This document shows positions 10,938-21,873 of a DNA stretch of 64,000 nucleotides, one piece after another (position 1 is the stretch's first letter; each line of letters begins with the position of its first letter). Source of the DNA: Adenophora triphylla var. japonica (taxonomy: Eukaryota > Streptophyta > Magnoliopsida > Asterales > Campanulaceae); assembly GCA_022495995.1 (NCBI GenBank), contig JAFEMH010002606.1:248001-312000 (forward strand), in the 5' to 3' direction. Below the pieces are notes generated by a model that had not been told where the DNA came from, searched no databases, and saw only the letters and a list, made by a program, of their open reading frames with translations. Both the position numbers and the translations under genes were made by a program.

Positions 10938-11137
10938 TATTAGTTTTCCTACAAATGACATTTGAAATAAATTGAAAATTGTTTTATAACCCATAATAAT
11001 ATAAACTCATCCGGTAGTACACAAAATATATACAAATACCAACAAGGTCCGATAGTTGCTTAGTTAACCAAACCCCAAATCAGTTTAGCCACTAATTAAC
11101 AATTAAAAGTACCTAAAACACAAAAAAAAAAAAAAAA

Positions 11138-14100
11138 TCAATTTTCAATAGCTTTGTAGATGACCACAAAACAAGGAAGTATGGCCTTCGGATTAAAAAC
11201 GTACAACTCCTCAAGATTCGAATACACCCCCGCATACCCAGCAACTGAATCATACGGTCCTGGTGATGCCACATCATCCTCCGCAACCGCCGCCGCATCA
11301 CTCGCCATGCGCCTTACCTTTCCCGCGATCACCCTACAAACCAGCATCGCTCGGCGCGACTGGCTAACACCAAGACAGTCGTGGGCCCTACCACTACTCG
11401 CCGTCGTGCGCACCCCTTTCCCACCCTCGCCACCACCGGTCCCTGCTCCGGCAGATTTCTGGCCTTGGAAACCGTGTCGGATGATCGTGCAAACGCCGCA
11501 GCCGGGTATGGAGCTGCACAGGCTCGACGAGCCGCGCGCGCCGAGGGTGCAAGCAAGGGTCGTGCAGTGGAATCTTAGGAGCTCATTTCCGTCTGCAGCG
11601 CATCTGGGGTTTTTCTTCGTGTTGCCGTTTGCACGGATTTTAACTGTGTCACGACAATCTTCAAACCGTTGGATGGTGCGACGGGTGTTCTGGACTTTTA
11701 ATATCCGTTCGATACTGTAGATCGGGTTATCCTTTTTCAGCCAGCTGGATTTGAAAATGATTTCTACAATGTTTCGACCCGAATCTTCTGGACCTAGCTC
11801 TGATACTGTACCATAAAAATTGTTTTTAGTAGTATATTTATAATTAACTAGTGAGTAAAAGTTTGTGTTTGAAGACATATTTTTTTTTTTATTTAAAAAA
11901 AAAAAATTTTTAAGGGCAAAATGGAAAAGAGACAACTTAGTGAGAGCAAAATGGAAAATTTAACATTTGACATTTGGCACTATTCATTGCACCGTTCACA
12001 TGGTGAGGTGGACAGTTCTTATTTATACTATAGATTATGTCCTAAAATGCTAAATAAGTGAATATTAACCAAATATTGATATCAATTTAATCTCTCCAAT
12101 AAAATTTCAAAAATTGTTATTGATAAATTACTTAATAATTTATCGATCACAACTTTTAGATTTTAGTAATTTATCATAATTTATCAATCACAACTTTGAG
12201 ATTTTACTAAACTAATAAAATTGACATTAATATTTAATCAAAATTCACTTGTATTGTGTTGAATGACTATCAAATAAGTATTTTTCATATGATTTGATAC
12301 AATTAGGGATGGCAATTTGATCGAATCCGATTCGAAGCGAATGCGATCTTATCCGAAAAATTAGGCTTGGTTTGCAATTTTTAAAATTCGATCAGATTCG
12401 GATCACGTTGTTGACCCGCCTGAAACCCGACTTGAACCATAAATAAAAGGTTAATCCAATATATAAATAAAATATATTTAATATTTTTCTAAATTGTATT
12501 TCTTTATTTGTGTTTGTAGGTGAAATTTTGATGATTTTGAACTATTCTCGGTAGAACATTCAACATTATGTTTAAAAATAAATTTTAATCAAATAAAGTT
12601 GGGTTTAAAAAATAGATTTTAAATATAATTCAGGTTAGATCGGATCGGTTTCGGGTTCTTGAGTTTTCGGGTCGGAAAGATCGATTCAATCCGAACCCGA
12701 CCCGTTGACATCCCTAGCTACAATACATTGAAGCAGAAATGTGTTGTACAGTACAATTCAATCCAATTTTACCAAAGGAGTCCAAGTTTGGAGTAGAGTT
12801 TTTCTGTTAACATAAAAGTAAGTTAGGGGTGAAAGAGAAATTACATACCAGCATGCCTGACTGCTTGATGATGTTCCAAGCTTTCCATTTTTAGGAACAC
12901 TTCCCCACATTCCGAGCACACACAAACACTACTTCTTGCTGTTGGAAACCTGGCATCATCTTTTTTACATAAAGCATTTTTCATGTTTATAATCAATTGA
13001 TATATATAATGCAGTAAAAAGTAAATTCCTCTTCTTTTTATATGAAAACACAATAGGAATTTTCCTAATTTGAAATACTTATTTGTCTTCCTAAAGCCGT
13101 CTCAAATAGTTTGTCTCAAATAGTTTGGTGCAGAAATTGCACTATCCCTTTAAAATGATGCAATTTCAACATCAAATATCTTTCAACATCTCCAACAAAC
13201 AGATCGATCAAATTTTGCAACAAATGGTTCAAATTATATTTGTATTGATAAAATGGTTCAAATTATATTTTTTTTTGAAATTTTAATTGTATTTTTGATT
13301 TTTTTTTTTGTTTTTAAAATTAGTGATAAAAATAATTTATAATTAAAAATATAATACAAATACCAATAAATTTCAATAATAAAATGACAAATATTAAATA
13401 AAATAGAATGATATATACTATCTCTGTCTCTGTCTCAAAATAAATGTACAAATTTACTAAAAACATACTCCCTCCGTCCCAAAATGTTTGTCTCATTTGA
13501 CTTTTTAGTTGAACTTTGACCACAAATATATGACAATTTAATTATGTTCATGAAATTCTAAAAATTCCTATTGATTCACCATTAATAATATTATCGACAA
13601 CAACTTTTAGAATTTTATGAACATGATTAATCTCTCATAAATTTGTGGTCAAAGTTCAATAAAAAAGTCAAATGAGACAAACATTTTGGGACGGAGGGAG
13701 TATCTTAAAAGAATTGATTACTCATTTAGGACATAGAGAAAGTAGTAATTTCAATTATAAAAAAAAGATAGCGCAAGGTTTTGTCTGCGCCAAATTTGGA
13801 GCATGAATCGGCTTGCACCAAAATAGCAGAGGAAATGGCACAACTGTTGGAGAATGATTTTGCGCTAAACAGGCGCAAATTGTAGGGTTTGACGCCCCAT
13901 TAGAGTTAGAGCTGTTCTAAAATAAATGACAAATTATAATAAGTCAAGTACGGCAATTGCCACAGATTTAAAAATGTGTCAATTTAGTAAGCTAATAATT
14001 TAAATTTTATGAATTAATTATTTCAATCAATTCATTTTTATAAATTATGTGATAAAATATGATGAGAAATCAAAACAGAGGTTTTTTTTTTTTTAACGAA

Positions 14101-14722
14101 ATTATAGCACAGAATAATAAGGAAATTCGTAGTAAAAAAAAAAAAAAATTGGAACGGAACGGAAACCGAACCTGGCGCTAGCTTCAAGAACGGCGTGGCA
14201 TTCATAACATCCAGAAAGCTTCCTTAATTGCATGCCTCGTGAACCTCCCTTATTGTTCCCCTGACCACCGCCGTTGGATCTCGTCGAACACCCCAACGAC
14301 CTTGACGACGCCGAAGATCCCGACGTTGACCCATGATGAACATGAGTCTGTTTCCGATTCAGCAGCCTTGTTTCTTGACCGACACTGCTAGTCTCCGGCG
14401 AGTTATCAGCTCGATGAACCACCCTCGTATTACCATTAACAACATCCCTGAAACTACAAATTGAGCTACAAGAACCCGATTTGGAGTACCCATTTGGGTT
14501 TTTTGAAGATGGGTCGTGGATTTTGGAGTCCTCGATTTGTTTGCAAGTGAACATGTTCTTGATTTGGTCCCATGAAGATGACTGCTTCAGTATCTCTTTG
14601 GGTTTTCGATGAGGCTGCTGCTTGTTTCTCTTGCGTTTGGAGTGTGAGTGTGGTGGTTTTTGGGTCGGTTTTTCGGATTCGGGTATGAAAGTGAGGACTG
14701 CCATGAAAAGGAGAGCTAGCAA
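11138..14722 (-). CDS. C2H2-like zinc-finger protein, three exons (host gene)
   Basis: Exons on the minus strand: 14722-14172, 12949-12849 and 11805-11138. They give 1320 nt (439 aa plus stop), with GT-AG introns and phases that join without a break. Exon 1 has a basic, serine-rich N-terminus and SSWDQIKNMFTCKQIED, a motif I know from the Arabidopsis C2H2-like family that includes At1g75710 and At4g27240. Exon 2 encodes one zinc finger, CSECGEVF...LEHHQAVRH. Exon 3 has VSELGPEDSGRNIVEIIF, PRCAADGNELLRFHCTT and CGVCTIIRHGF, the conserved C-terminal part, which I recall being placed in the ADP-ribosyltransferase-like fold; activity is unproven. A second in-frame ATG at 14704 (MAVLTF) may be the true start. 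Both introns contain MITEs, yet the frame is intact, so it is probably functional. Its role is likely nuclear and regulatory (inference). Confidence 0.88.
12304..12716. mobile_element. hAT-like MITE in intron 2 of the zinc-finger gene
   Basis: Inverted ends TAGGGATGGCAA and TTGACATCCCTA (one mismatch). Flanks GATACAAT (12296-12303) and GCTACAAT (12717-12724) agree at 7 of 8 positions, fitting the 8-bp duplication of hAT elements. The interior has GGGTTCTTGAGTTTTCGGGT and AACCCGACCCG words. Non-coding. Confidence 0.72.
13418..13742. mobile_element. Nested Stowaway MITEs in intron 1 of the zinc-finger gene
   Basis: The inner element 13468-13700 has CTCCCTCCGTCCCAAAATGT and its mirror at the right, TA duplications, and ~90-bp arms that pair almost end to end (foldback). 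It sits within a more decayed MITE whose ends are CTATCTCTGTCTCTGTCTC (13418) and GACATAGAGAAAG (ending 13742), also flanked by TA. Both orientations are non-coding. Confidence 0.82.
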
Positions 14723-14758
14723 ATGAAGGAAGTTTAGTTTTGCAGAAGAAGCTCTCTA

Positions 14759-14761
<3 letters not shown>

Positions 14762-14791
<30 letters not shown>
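14762..14791. repeat. (GA)n microsatellite
   Basis: About fifteen GA units, ~40 bp upstream of the zinc-finger gene's start codon, so probably in its 5' UTR or core promoter. On the coding strand this reads CT repeats, common in plant 5' UTRs. Confidence 0.9.
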
Positions 14792-14796
<5 letters not shown>

Positions 14797-14990
14797 GAGT
14801 GTTTACTTTAATGGAGGAATGGATCTTGAGAAGGGTAATAAGGAGGCAAAGTGGTGGGACTCTTTGCTCTTTACTGCATTTTAATATTTTATTTTATTTT
14901 ATTACACAATACTATTATTAATCCGGTTTAATTTTTTGAGTTTGATTTTATAAGTAACTTAAAAAAAATGTAAGTATGAAAGTAGAGTAA

Positions 14991-15128
14991 GTTTTGGGAG
15001 AAACCAGTTTCTCCATAAATTATAAAAAGTCCAATTTTTTTCAACTTGCAAGTATTTGACGAATATAGAAACAGTTTGAAAAAACTGGACTTTTTATAAC
15101 TTAGGGAGAAACTAGTTTCCCCCAAAAT
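14991..15128. mobile_element. Small foldback MITE
   Basis: Ends GTTTTGGGAGAAACCAGTTTCTCC and GGAGAAACTAGTTTCCCCCAAAAT, followed inside by paired TTATAAAAAGTCCA / TGGACTTTTTATAA. The whole 138 bp folds on itself with a short loop. The terminal word matches the larger foldback at 6190-6715. Confidence 0.75.
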
Positions 15129-15667
15129 ATTGTGATGAAAGTAAAAGTGGGATAGAGAGTTTTGTTATATGAATAACAAGTGAGTTTCATTATTCAGTTT
15201 AACTAATAAAATAACTAAAAATCTTATAATAGAACAGACTTAAAAAAGTAAAATTTTTAAATTGAAACGAAAATAATATTTTATCTTTAGGTATTCTATT
15301 CTACTAGGATATTTAGTGTACTAGGTCTCATTTTTGGTGGACTAGGATATTTAGTGGACTAGGTCTCATTTTTGGTGGAGATGAATTTGACTAATCTAAA
15401 GTTATGGTGTAATTATAAAAAAATAATTACTTTTGGTTCGAATATTTATTATAGAAATAAGAATATTTTTTAAAAATTAACATAATTTATTTTGTTATAT
15501 ATGAAGTATATTTATAGGAAAAATTTCACTAAGACTCCTCTTTTCGGATTTTTTTCTTTTTAAAGAAAACTTTTTGTAAATTTCAAATAAACAGTTATCT
15601 CCATATTCAAATTTCCCGTACCCCTCCCAAATAAAACCCTAACCTCGCTTCTCTCTACTCATTTTTT

Positions 15668-15670
<3 letters not shown>
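15129..15670. other. AT-rich spacer, no gene
   Basis: Contains a short direct repeat (CTAGGATATTTAGTG[T/G]ACTAGGTCTCATTTTTGGTGGA, 15305-15378). Otherwise no recognisable feature. Confidence 0.5.

Positions 15671-15718
<48 letters not shown>
15671..15718. repeat. (CT)n microsatellite
   Basis: About 24 uninterrupted CT units. Confidence 0.95.
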
Positions 15719-15719
<1 letters not shown>

Positions 15720-15770
15720 AAAGATGAAGGTGGGGTGGATTTGAGACTCCTTATGAAAATATCAAAATCA

Positions 15771-15990
15771 AGAAATATACGTACTTGGAAGAATCCAAAT
15801 TCTTGAGCAGCATTCAAGATTTGCTGAACAGTAAGGACGTGTTCTTCTAAACTGCTAATCTTTCAAGGTTTATCACATGAATGGAATCATAGAGAGAAGG
15901 GAATAGCTTCCCCGATCTCGGTTTCTGTGGAAATATGTAATTTATGGAAACATCATCAACATTATACCAGCTTAAATCATGCTTTTCCAC
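15771..15990 (-). pseudogene. 2-oxoglutarate/Fe(II) dioxygenase first-exon relic
   Basis: The minus strand encodes NYIFPQKPRSGKLFPSLYDS followed by IHVINLERLA. After a one-base frameshift near 15856 it continues SLEEHVLTVQQILNAAQEF and GFFQ, then GTACGT at about 15783. This matches the N-terminal (DIOX_N) part of plant 2-oxoglutarate-dependent dioxygenases such as hyoscyamine 6-hydroxylase-like enzymes, where an intron follows the GFFQ motif. The iron-binding HxD...H core is absent, so the piece is a fragment. Stops upstream (HDLSW side) show further decay. Confidence 0.65.
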
Positions 15991-16109
15991 CGTCTTATCT
16001 CAAAACTCCTTAGCAAAACAGTTTTGATGAGTACATTTGTTTGCAGAAATCTTCCTCCTTATGGTCAGTCAACCAGTTCGACAAATCTTAATTTATTAGT
16101 CACTTAAAC

Positions 16110-16660
16110 AATTGATAGAATCTCCAACTTGAAGTTAGGAGATAATTAGTTGGTAATTACCGGTGGGCCCCCCAAGTTAATGATATAAAATTAATTAGTC
16201 GGTTCCTGTGGAAATATGTAATTTTTTAAAATTTTGATTTTTTTGGTTGAAAAAAATTATTTTATAAGTCAATTATAAGAGACTAATTAGTCTTATAAGT
16301 CACTTATAAGAGTTGTAATGTGTAAATTATGAGACCAATTCGTTATTATTGAAATTTTGAATTTTTTTTTTGTTGAAAAAATTGTCTAATAAATGAATTA
16401 TAACAGATGAAGTAGTTTTATAAGTTAGTTATAAGACAATTATAAGAGACGAAGTAATTATAATAGGATCTTATAGTTAGCTATAAGAGTTTTAATTTGT
16501 AAATTATAAGATTAATTCGTTGTTATTATTGAAAATTTTTATTTTTTTTATTGTAAAAATTATTTTATAAGTCAATATAAGAGACAAATTAGTATTATAA
16601 GTCAGTTATAAAAAATGAATTAGTCTTATAAGTCAGTTATAATAGGGCGAGGGATGTATA
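16110..16660. repeat. Degenerate AT-rich tandem repeat (~150-170 bp unit)
   Basis: At least three diverged units, each with a T-rich run, then TTGAAAAAATTATTTTATAAGTCA, GAGACTAATTAGTCTTATAAGTCA and GTAAATTATGAGA words. Smaller TTATAAGTCA/TTATAAGAGA repeats sit inside. No coding. Confidence 0.6.
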
Positions 16661-17053
16661 TGAAATTTTATATCAATTACTGTGTAGTATTTGAATTGGG
16701 TTTAAATTTGGTAATATGGTCTTTATATGAAGTGGGCCTTATTTATATGTAGTCATCCAATTTGTAGATGAGATAGAGCTGTAAAAATCATCCGATTACA
16801 TGATTACATTAAAAATGTTTACACCCAAAAATCTCGGTTTATGATTGTTACTTCTTTTTTATTTGTTTTATAATAAGGTTTTTAGTTTGTTTTATTAATA
16901 AAATGTACAATATGACCCACTTTCTACTCTCAGAATAACAAAATACCTACTATTATCTATCAATTTTTTCTCTACTGTTTTACTTTTTATTTTCACAACA
17001 TTTATTTTTTCTTAATCTCCTTGTAAAATCAACTATAAATATTAAACTGGAAC

Positions 17054-17058
<5 letters not shown>
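16661..17058. other. Spacer, no gene
   Basis: AT-rich and unremarkable. A weak MITE-like interior (CCACTTTCTACTCTCAGAATA) is present without termini. Confidence 0.4.
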
Positions 17059-17132
<74 letters not shown>

Positions 17133-17142
17133 GAGAGAGAGA
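17059..17142. repeat. (GA)n microsatellite, ~84 bp
   Basis: Long GA tract with one GT interruption. The Arg-Glu open frame across it is an artefact of the repeat. Confidence 0.95.
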
Positions 17143-17567
17143 GACAGTACTTAGTGTTCAATTAACAAGTTGGTCAAAAAGGATGGGCACTCGGATCATC
17201 ATTGAGCATGCAAGTAAATTGTTCTATTCTATGGAACATTTACTTGGTGTAAATATTTAGTGGCTAGCCAATGGGGACCTAATTATAGACTAGGTAAAAT
17301 GGAAAAATTTTGTAGCATATTTGGACTATTGAGTACCTTTTGGCTTGTACAAGTAACATGCTTATATATGACCACTATTAGGTTTGTTTAGATGTACTCT
17401 CTTGTTCTTGCATGCACCTTTCCCTTTTTTTCCAAGTTGATTATAGATTTTATCTTTAAGGTAGGAACAAGACCCTCTTATAACTCATTGCACTAGGTAT
17501 TGTTTTTTCAACAAATAGTTGTGTGTTTGCGTGGTATCTTTTGTGAGTTTGAGGCTCAAACATAATA
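17143..17567. other. Spacer, no gene
   Basis: No recognisable coding or repeat structure seen. Confidence 0.45.
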
Positions 17568-17801
17568 CTCCCTCCATCCCACGATAATATGCAAAAATAT
17601 TCTTTTGGACGTTCCACAATAATTTGTACTTTCTTAAAAAGGAAATGAGACCCACTTTTCTCTACTCACAATAATTATCCACTTACTCCACTTTCTCTCT
17701 CCTACCCAACCATCTATACTCACAACACATCACCTTTTTCACCTTTTATCTTAATTTCCGCGCCAAGTCAAAAAGTGCGCATTATCCCGGAACGGAGGGA
17801 G
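17568..17801. mobile_element. Stowaway-like MITE
   Basis: CTCCCTCCATCCCACGATAAT at the left and ATTATCCCGGAACGGAGGGAG at the right, TA at 17566-17567 and 17802-17803. The interior CCACTTTCTCTCTCCTACCC is shared with other members in this window (reverse strand). Confidence 0.88.
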
Positions 17802-18505
17802 TATACAAGCACAAATTATAGAATCCAAATTGGAAAAATTGAACAAAAGAAAGAACCAAAAGGACAATTCTCCTATCTATTTCAAGTGGAATCATCCAAC
17901 CCAATGACATATACCCACACCTTGTCGTTTTACAATTGGCTTCTTGTGAAATGGAAGCTGGAAAAAAATTGGTTAGCAACTCAACTACATCCACTCCATT
18001 TGTTAAATTTTAATCAAAAGACGTAAATGCTCATCATTGTGATAAGCATACATGACTAAATTTATAAAGAATTGAAGTAGCTGGGGTCTCCAACTCCTTT
18101 CCAAGACAAGATTTACAGTGATAATGAGGAAAAGGAAAAGAAATCAGGGCCCAAATTTGGTACACACGGTTGCCTTGCCTTGCGTTGAATAAATATTCTT
18201 TGGCTCCATATCAACTACGCTATTGTGCCGGAGTGAATGAGAAGGAAGATATAATTTCCAAATTAAACAAATGATCTTTCCTTTCTCTTTTCATATACAT
18301 CAGTGCATATGGAATTTTAGAGGTCTTAAATTGATTAAGCTTACCACCACGATCAATGAGCACTAGGAATGGCAATGATTTCTACCTTATTCATTAAGGT
18401 CAAAGGAAAAGAATTAAATATTAATAGCATGTCAAAGATTTCACAAATATGAATTTAGGCATGATATTATTTAAAATAAATAAATAAATAAATAAATTAC
18501 TACTT
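17802..18505. other. Spacer with a 20-bp word repeated at 21874
   Basis: No gene seen. The word AAGCATACATGACTAAATTT at 18044-18063 recurs exactly at 21874-21893, directly after the copia 3' LTR (see findings). A short (AAAT)n run sits at about 18475-18495. Confidence 0.55.
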
Positions 18506-19270
18506 CGAGCCTCGACCCGTATAAATCACTTTGGTCCAAGACTCGAAGTGGGGGCAATTTGTAGACACTAAAATTTTGACTATGAGTTCGTTAATTTTGA
18601 TTGGTTCAAAAAGTCAAAATGTTGACTAGTCAAAATTAAAAGGTCAAAGTCCATAAAATATTTAAATGTTTGCATTTGTTAATAAATGGGTAAAAGTCCA
18701 AATAAAAATTAATGGACAACCCATATATTACAAGATGGACTCATTTGAATAAAAAGCCCAATAAGTGGCCCATCTCTCGGGTTACCAAAATTACAACTCC
18801 CTTGGCTAGCCTATAAATAAGAGGCTATTGCAAAGGAGAGAGGGACGGAAAATTCTCTGCAAGAACTGCTAAAGCTCTGTCGAGACATCCATTCAAGCCT
18901 TCAACATCAACAAATCATTCGACGAAGAACACAAGCCACCGGGCCGTTCAACGTCAACGTCTTCATCAACTTCGCCCAAGATCAAGCCTCCACGGCCCTT
19001 TATCGAAGTCAAGAAGATTGCAAGCCTTGTTCGAGATCAAGCCCAACGGCCCTCGTTCAAATCACATCTACACTACAATTGTTCAAGTTTGAAAGGAAGC
19101 CCATTCGGCTCTCAAAATTCCACCTACATCAGAGATAGAATCAGGGGATTATTACCTTGTAATTGGTAATGTCTTAGAGTTGTAATCCACAAAGTTTGAC
19201 TATAATAAAATTTAAATTATTGTGCATTTAATTTCATGTCCACGTGTTCGACGAGAAATTAGTGTGCACA
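18506..19270 (+). mobile_element. Gypsy element 3' end: polypurine tract and truncated LTR
   Basis: GAAGTGGGGGCAATT (18545-18559) is a polypurine tract directly before an LTR beginning TGTAGACACTAAAATTTTGAC (18560). A TATAAATA box lies at about 18812, followed by a C/A-rich transcript-like region. The LTR ends abruptly at the start of the copia LTR word GGGCGACCGCCC (19271), and no CA terminus or target duplication is visible. Confidence 0.6.
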
Positions 19271-19697
19271 GGGCGACCGCCCATGGGGGTGTTGGGCGAC
19301 CGCCCAGGAGGACAGAAAGTTTGGTTCGTGGTTTTTTATTCTTGGGCGACCGCCACGTATGTGCGTGGCGACCGCCCACGTGTCGGGGGAGAAAAATCTG
19401 CAGCTGATTTGTTTCCTATTTTGATTAGAACTCTTCTTAATATTGATTTAGGATTTCCTTGTATTACTATATAAGCATAGTGACGGCCTAGAACAGATTT
19501 GTGAGTTGTAGCAAAATATTAGAAGGAGACTAATAACATATTGGCTTGGCAATTGCCCCCGGACGTAGTTCACGAGTTGGTGAATGAACCGGGTAAACAA
19601 CTCTTGTGTTCTTGTGTGTGATTGTTTCTTTCTTGTACGTGTGGGTGTGTTGATTTCCTTATCTTGATTGCAACGGAGTATCACCAATTTCACAACA
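19271..19697 (+). repeat. 5' LTR (truncated) of the TR-GAG element
   Basis: Matches 21447-21873 of the 3' LTR over its whole length. It contains GGGCGACCGCCC pairs, a TATA-like ACTATATAAGC near 19468 and the end CACAACA. The expected TGTTGGGATTGG start is missing. Confidence 0.88.
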
Positions 19698-19699
19698 AC

Positions 19700-19711
19700 T
19701 GGTATCAGAGC
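19700..19711 (+). promoter_or_regulatory. Primer-binding site, tRNA-iMet type
   Basis: TGGTATCAGAGC two bases after the LTR end. Confidence 0.95.
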
Positions 19712-19792
19712 TTTGGTTCGGAGGATTCAAATTTTTTCATTAGTTGATTAATTTTGAATCGCGTTCTTGGGGATTTTGGTGAAGCAGTCAAG

Positions 19793-21229
19793 ATGAAGAA
19801 CTCAATCGAGAAATTCAACGGTGTGAATTTCACATTTTGGAAGACAAGGATTGAAGACTACCTTTATTGTAAGGATCTTCATGAACCCTTGAAGGCGAAG
19901 CCCGAAGACATGTCACAAGGGGATTGGGAGACGTTGGATCGGAAGGCGTTAGGAGCGGTAAGGAGTTCCCTAACCGACGACGTTGCACGGAACGCTATGG
20001 AGGCCAAGACAACGGTGGAGTTGCTACAAACGCTGTCAGATATGTATGAGAAGCCGTCGAATATCAATAAGGTGCATTTGATAAAGAGGTTTGCGAATGC
20101 GAAGATGTCGAGAGGGCGTACGGCGGCAAGTCATATCGGCAATTTCAAAGGTATGGTGGACCAATTGAAAAGTGTTGATATTACTTTCTCCGATGAAGTG
20201 CTAGCTTGTTTTCTACTAAAGTCATTGCCTGATAGTTGGGAGGTTACTGTCACAACGATTAGTACGTCGAAAACAGCATTGGTGTATACGGAGGTTAGAG
20301 ATCTCATCCTTCAAGAGGAGTTGCGAAGGAAAGAGAAAAGGGGAGAATCTTTCGTAGATGGGGCTGCACTTAGGGTGGAGAGAAAAAGGGGAGGACCTAA
20401 AAAGAGGAAAAAGGTCAAGTGCTACAATTGTGGTGAATTGGGGCATATCAGTTATGACTGTCCGGGAAAAGATGGTGGTGCTAACGTGGTGGATGATGGT
20501 GGTGATGTATTAATCCTAGGGGAGGAGCAGTCGGGTAAAGATTGGGTGTTGGATTCTGGAGCTTCTTGTCATGCTAGTGGGGATGCAGAATCAATGAAGC
20601 GGTACAAAACTGGAGATTTTGGGGTTCTCTATCTTGGTGATGGTCAACCATTGAAGATCAAAGGTAAGGGGGATGTGATGATGAAGACACCTAACGGGGT
20701 TATTTTACAACTACACAACGTGATGCATGTTCCGGATTTGAGGAGGAGAGTGATTTCTGTGGGACAACTTGACAGTGAAGGGTATGGTGTTTCTTTCATT
20801 GGTGGGTCTTGGGAAGTCACAAAAGGGGCTAAGGTGTTGGCTCGTGGGGTTAAGGGGAAGATGTTGTACTCTACCTACAATGTCGATGTTCGTTCCGGTG
20901 GGAGCAAGAGGCTAAAGAACCGGCCTGTTGGTGTAAAAAGGGGAGACATCAAGAAACGGTATGTTGGGGGGGACTCAAAGTTGATCAACGTGGTGTGGAA
21001 GTCCAAGGGCCCTAACAGAGAGCGAAATCAGATCGAAAGCAGACGATGCAAGAAACAAGGTGTGTCCAAGTTTCAAGGGGAAGCATTGCGAGGAAGGTGG
21101 GTCTGGAGGGAGAAGGCGAAGTTAGACTTGCGGGGAGAAATCAAGGTAGAAGCTGATTTGGGGAGGCAAGAATCATCTAACACGGAGAGGTTGAAACGTC
21201 GCTTGGTTTCAACTCGCCTTGGTACTTGA
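19793..21229 (+). CDS. Copia gag-protease polyprotein, 478 aa, open throughout
   Basis: I chose the ATG at 19793 (MKNSIEKFNGVNF), because the frame upstream has only a TTG. Residues ~1-200 are the gag/UBN2 region (FNGVNFTFWKTRIEDYLY, LLKSLPDSWEVTV). A basic linker leads to a CCHC zinc knuckle, CYNCGELGHISYDC, near residues 210-223. The aspartic protease begins with DWVLDSGASCHAS (catalytic D about 254), then VMHVPDLRRRVISVGQL. After about residue 365 the sequence no longer resembles copia proteins: the pre-integrase motif is absent and a lysine/arginine-rich tail continues to the stop. Probable role is virus-like-particle assembly and self-cleavage. The uninterrupted frame suggests recent activity or selection. 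Confidence 0.88.
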   Translation: MKNSIEKFNGVNFTFWKTRIEDYLYCKDLHEPLKAKPEDMSQGDWETLDRKALGAVRSSLTDDVARNAMEAKTTVELLQTLSDMYEKPSNINKVHLIKRFANAKMSRGRTAASHIGNFKGMVDQLKSVDITFSDEVLACFLLKSLPDSWEVTVTTISTSKTALVYTEVRDLILQEELRRKEKRGESFVDGAALRVERKRGGPKKRKKVKCYNCGELGHISYDCPGKDGGANVVDDGGDVLILGEEQSGKDWVLDSGASCHASGDAESMKRYKTGDFGVLYLGDGQPLKIKGKGDVMMKTPNGVILQLHNVMHVPDLRRRVISVGQLDSEGYGVSFIGGSWEVTKGAKVLARGVKGKMLYSTYNVDVRSGGSKRLKNRPVGVKRGDIKKRYVGGDSKLINVVWKSKGPNRERNQIESRRCKKQGVSKFQGEALRGRWVWREKAKLDLRGEIKVEADLGRQESSNTERLKRRLVSTRLGT

Positions 21230-21347
21230 GGAGAGGAGAGGTAGTGTCAAGCCAATATGGAGGGGGAAATGTGTTCGAAGGTCATTACTCCGTGGTGGGA
21301 GTTGATGGGTGTTTCTATGCTTGTTAGTTTAGTCTCCGGTGGGAGAT

Positions 21348-21873
21348 TGTTGGGATTGGAGTCCTAAACTATGAGGAAAAAGGAGTCTAAGTCGGAGGAG
21401 TTGCTGAAATCAAGAAGGAAAATCGGGGAGGACTTTCTGGGGTGATGGGCGACCGCCCATGGGGGTGTTGGGCGACCGCCCAGGAGGACAGAAAGTTTGG
21501 TTCGTGGTTTTTTATTCTTGGGCGACCGCCCATGTTGTGGTGGGCAACCGCCCACGTGTCGGGGGAGAAAAATCTGCAGCTGATTTGTTTCCTATTTTGA
21601 TTAGAACTCTTCTTAATATTGATTTAGGGTTTCCTTGTATTACTATATAAGCATAGTGACGGCCTAGAACAGATTTGTGAGTTGTAGCAACATATTAGAA
21701 GGAGACTAATAACATATTGGCTTGGCAATTGCCCCCGGACGTAGTTCACGAGTTGGTGAATGAACCGGGTAAACAACTCTTGTGTTCTTGTGTGTGATTG
21801 TTTCTTTCTTGTACGTGTGGGTGTGTTGATTTCCTTATCTTGATTGCAACGGAGTATCACCAATTTCATAACA
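21348..21873 (+). repeat. 3' LTR of the TR-GAG element (526 bp)
   Basis: Starts TGTTGGGATTGG, ends TTTCATAACA. Near-palindromes GGGCGACCGCCC start at 21447, 21470, 21520 and 21542 (the last GGGCAACCGCCC): two pairs with 22-23 bp spacing and 73 bp between pairs, ~100 bp upstream of ACTATATAAGC. The possible duplicate of its right flank is discussed in the findings. Confidence 0.9.

Larger units (their letters stand above)
19271..21873 (+). mobile_element. Non-autonomous Ty1/copia element carrying gag-protease only (TR-GAG type)
   Basis: Structure: 5'-truncated LTR (19271-19697), primer site, one gag-protease ORF, polypurine-like GGTGGGAGAT, then full 3' LTR (21348-21873). The interior is only 1.65 kb. 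Integrase, RT and RNase H are absent, so movement would need enzymes from another copia element. The 427-bp portion shared by both LTRs has equal length and only a handful of base changes, mostly in one GC-rich pair, which argues for a young insertion. The first 99 bp of the 5' LTR are missing, replaced by gypsy LTR sequence. Confidence 0.88.

Noticed and set aside
11160..11720. Plus-strand frame of 186 codons and other frames across the zinc-finger exon 3
   Set aside because: They lie antisense or out of frame to exon 3, which has strong family motifs and consistent splice sites.
17057..17260. Open frame with a long Arg-Glu repeat
   Set aside because: It is a translation of a (GA)n microsatellite; no gene context.
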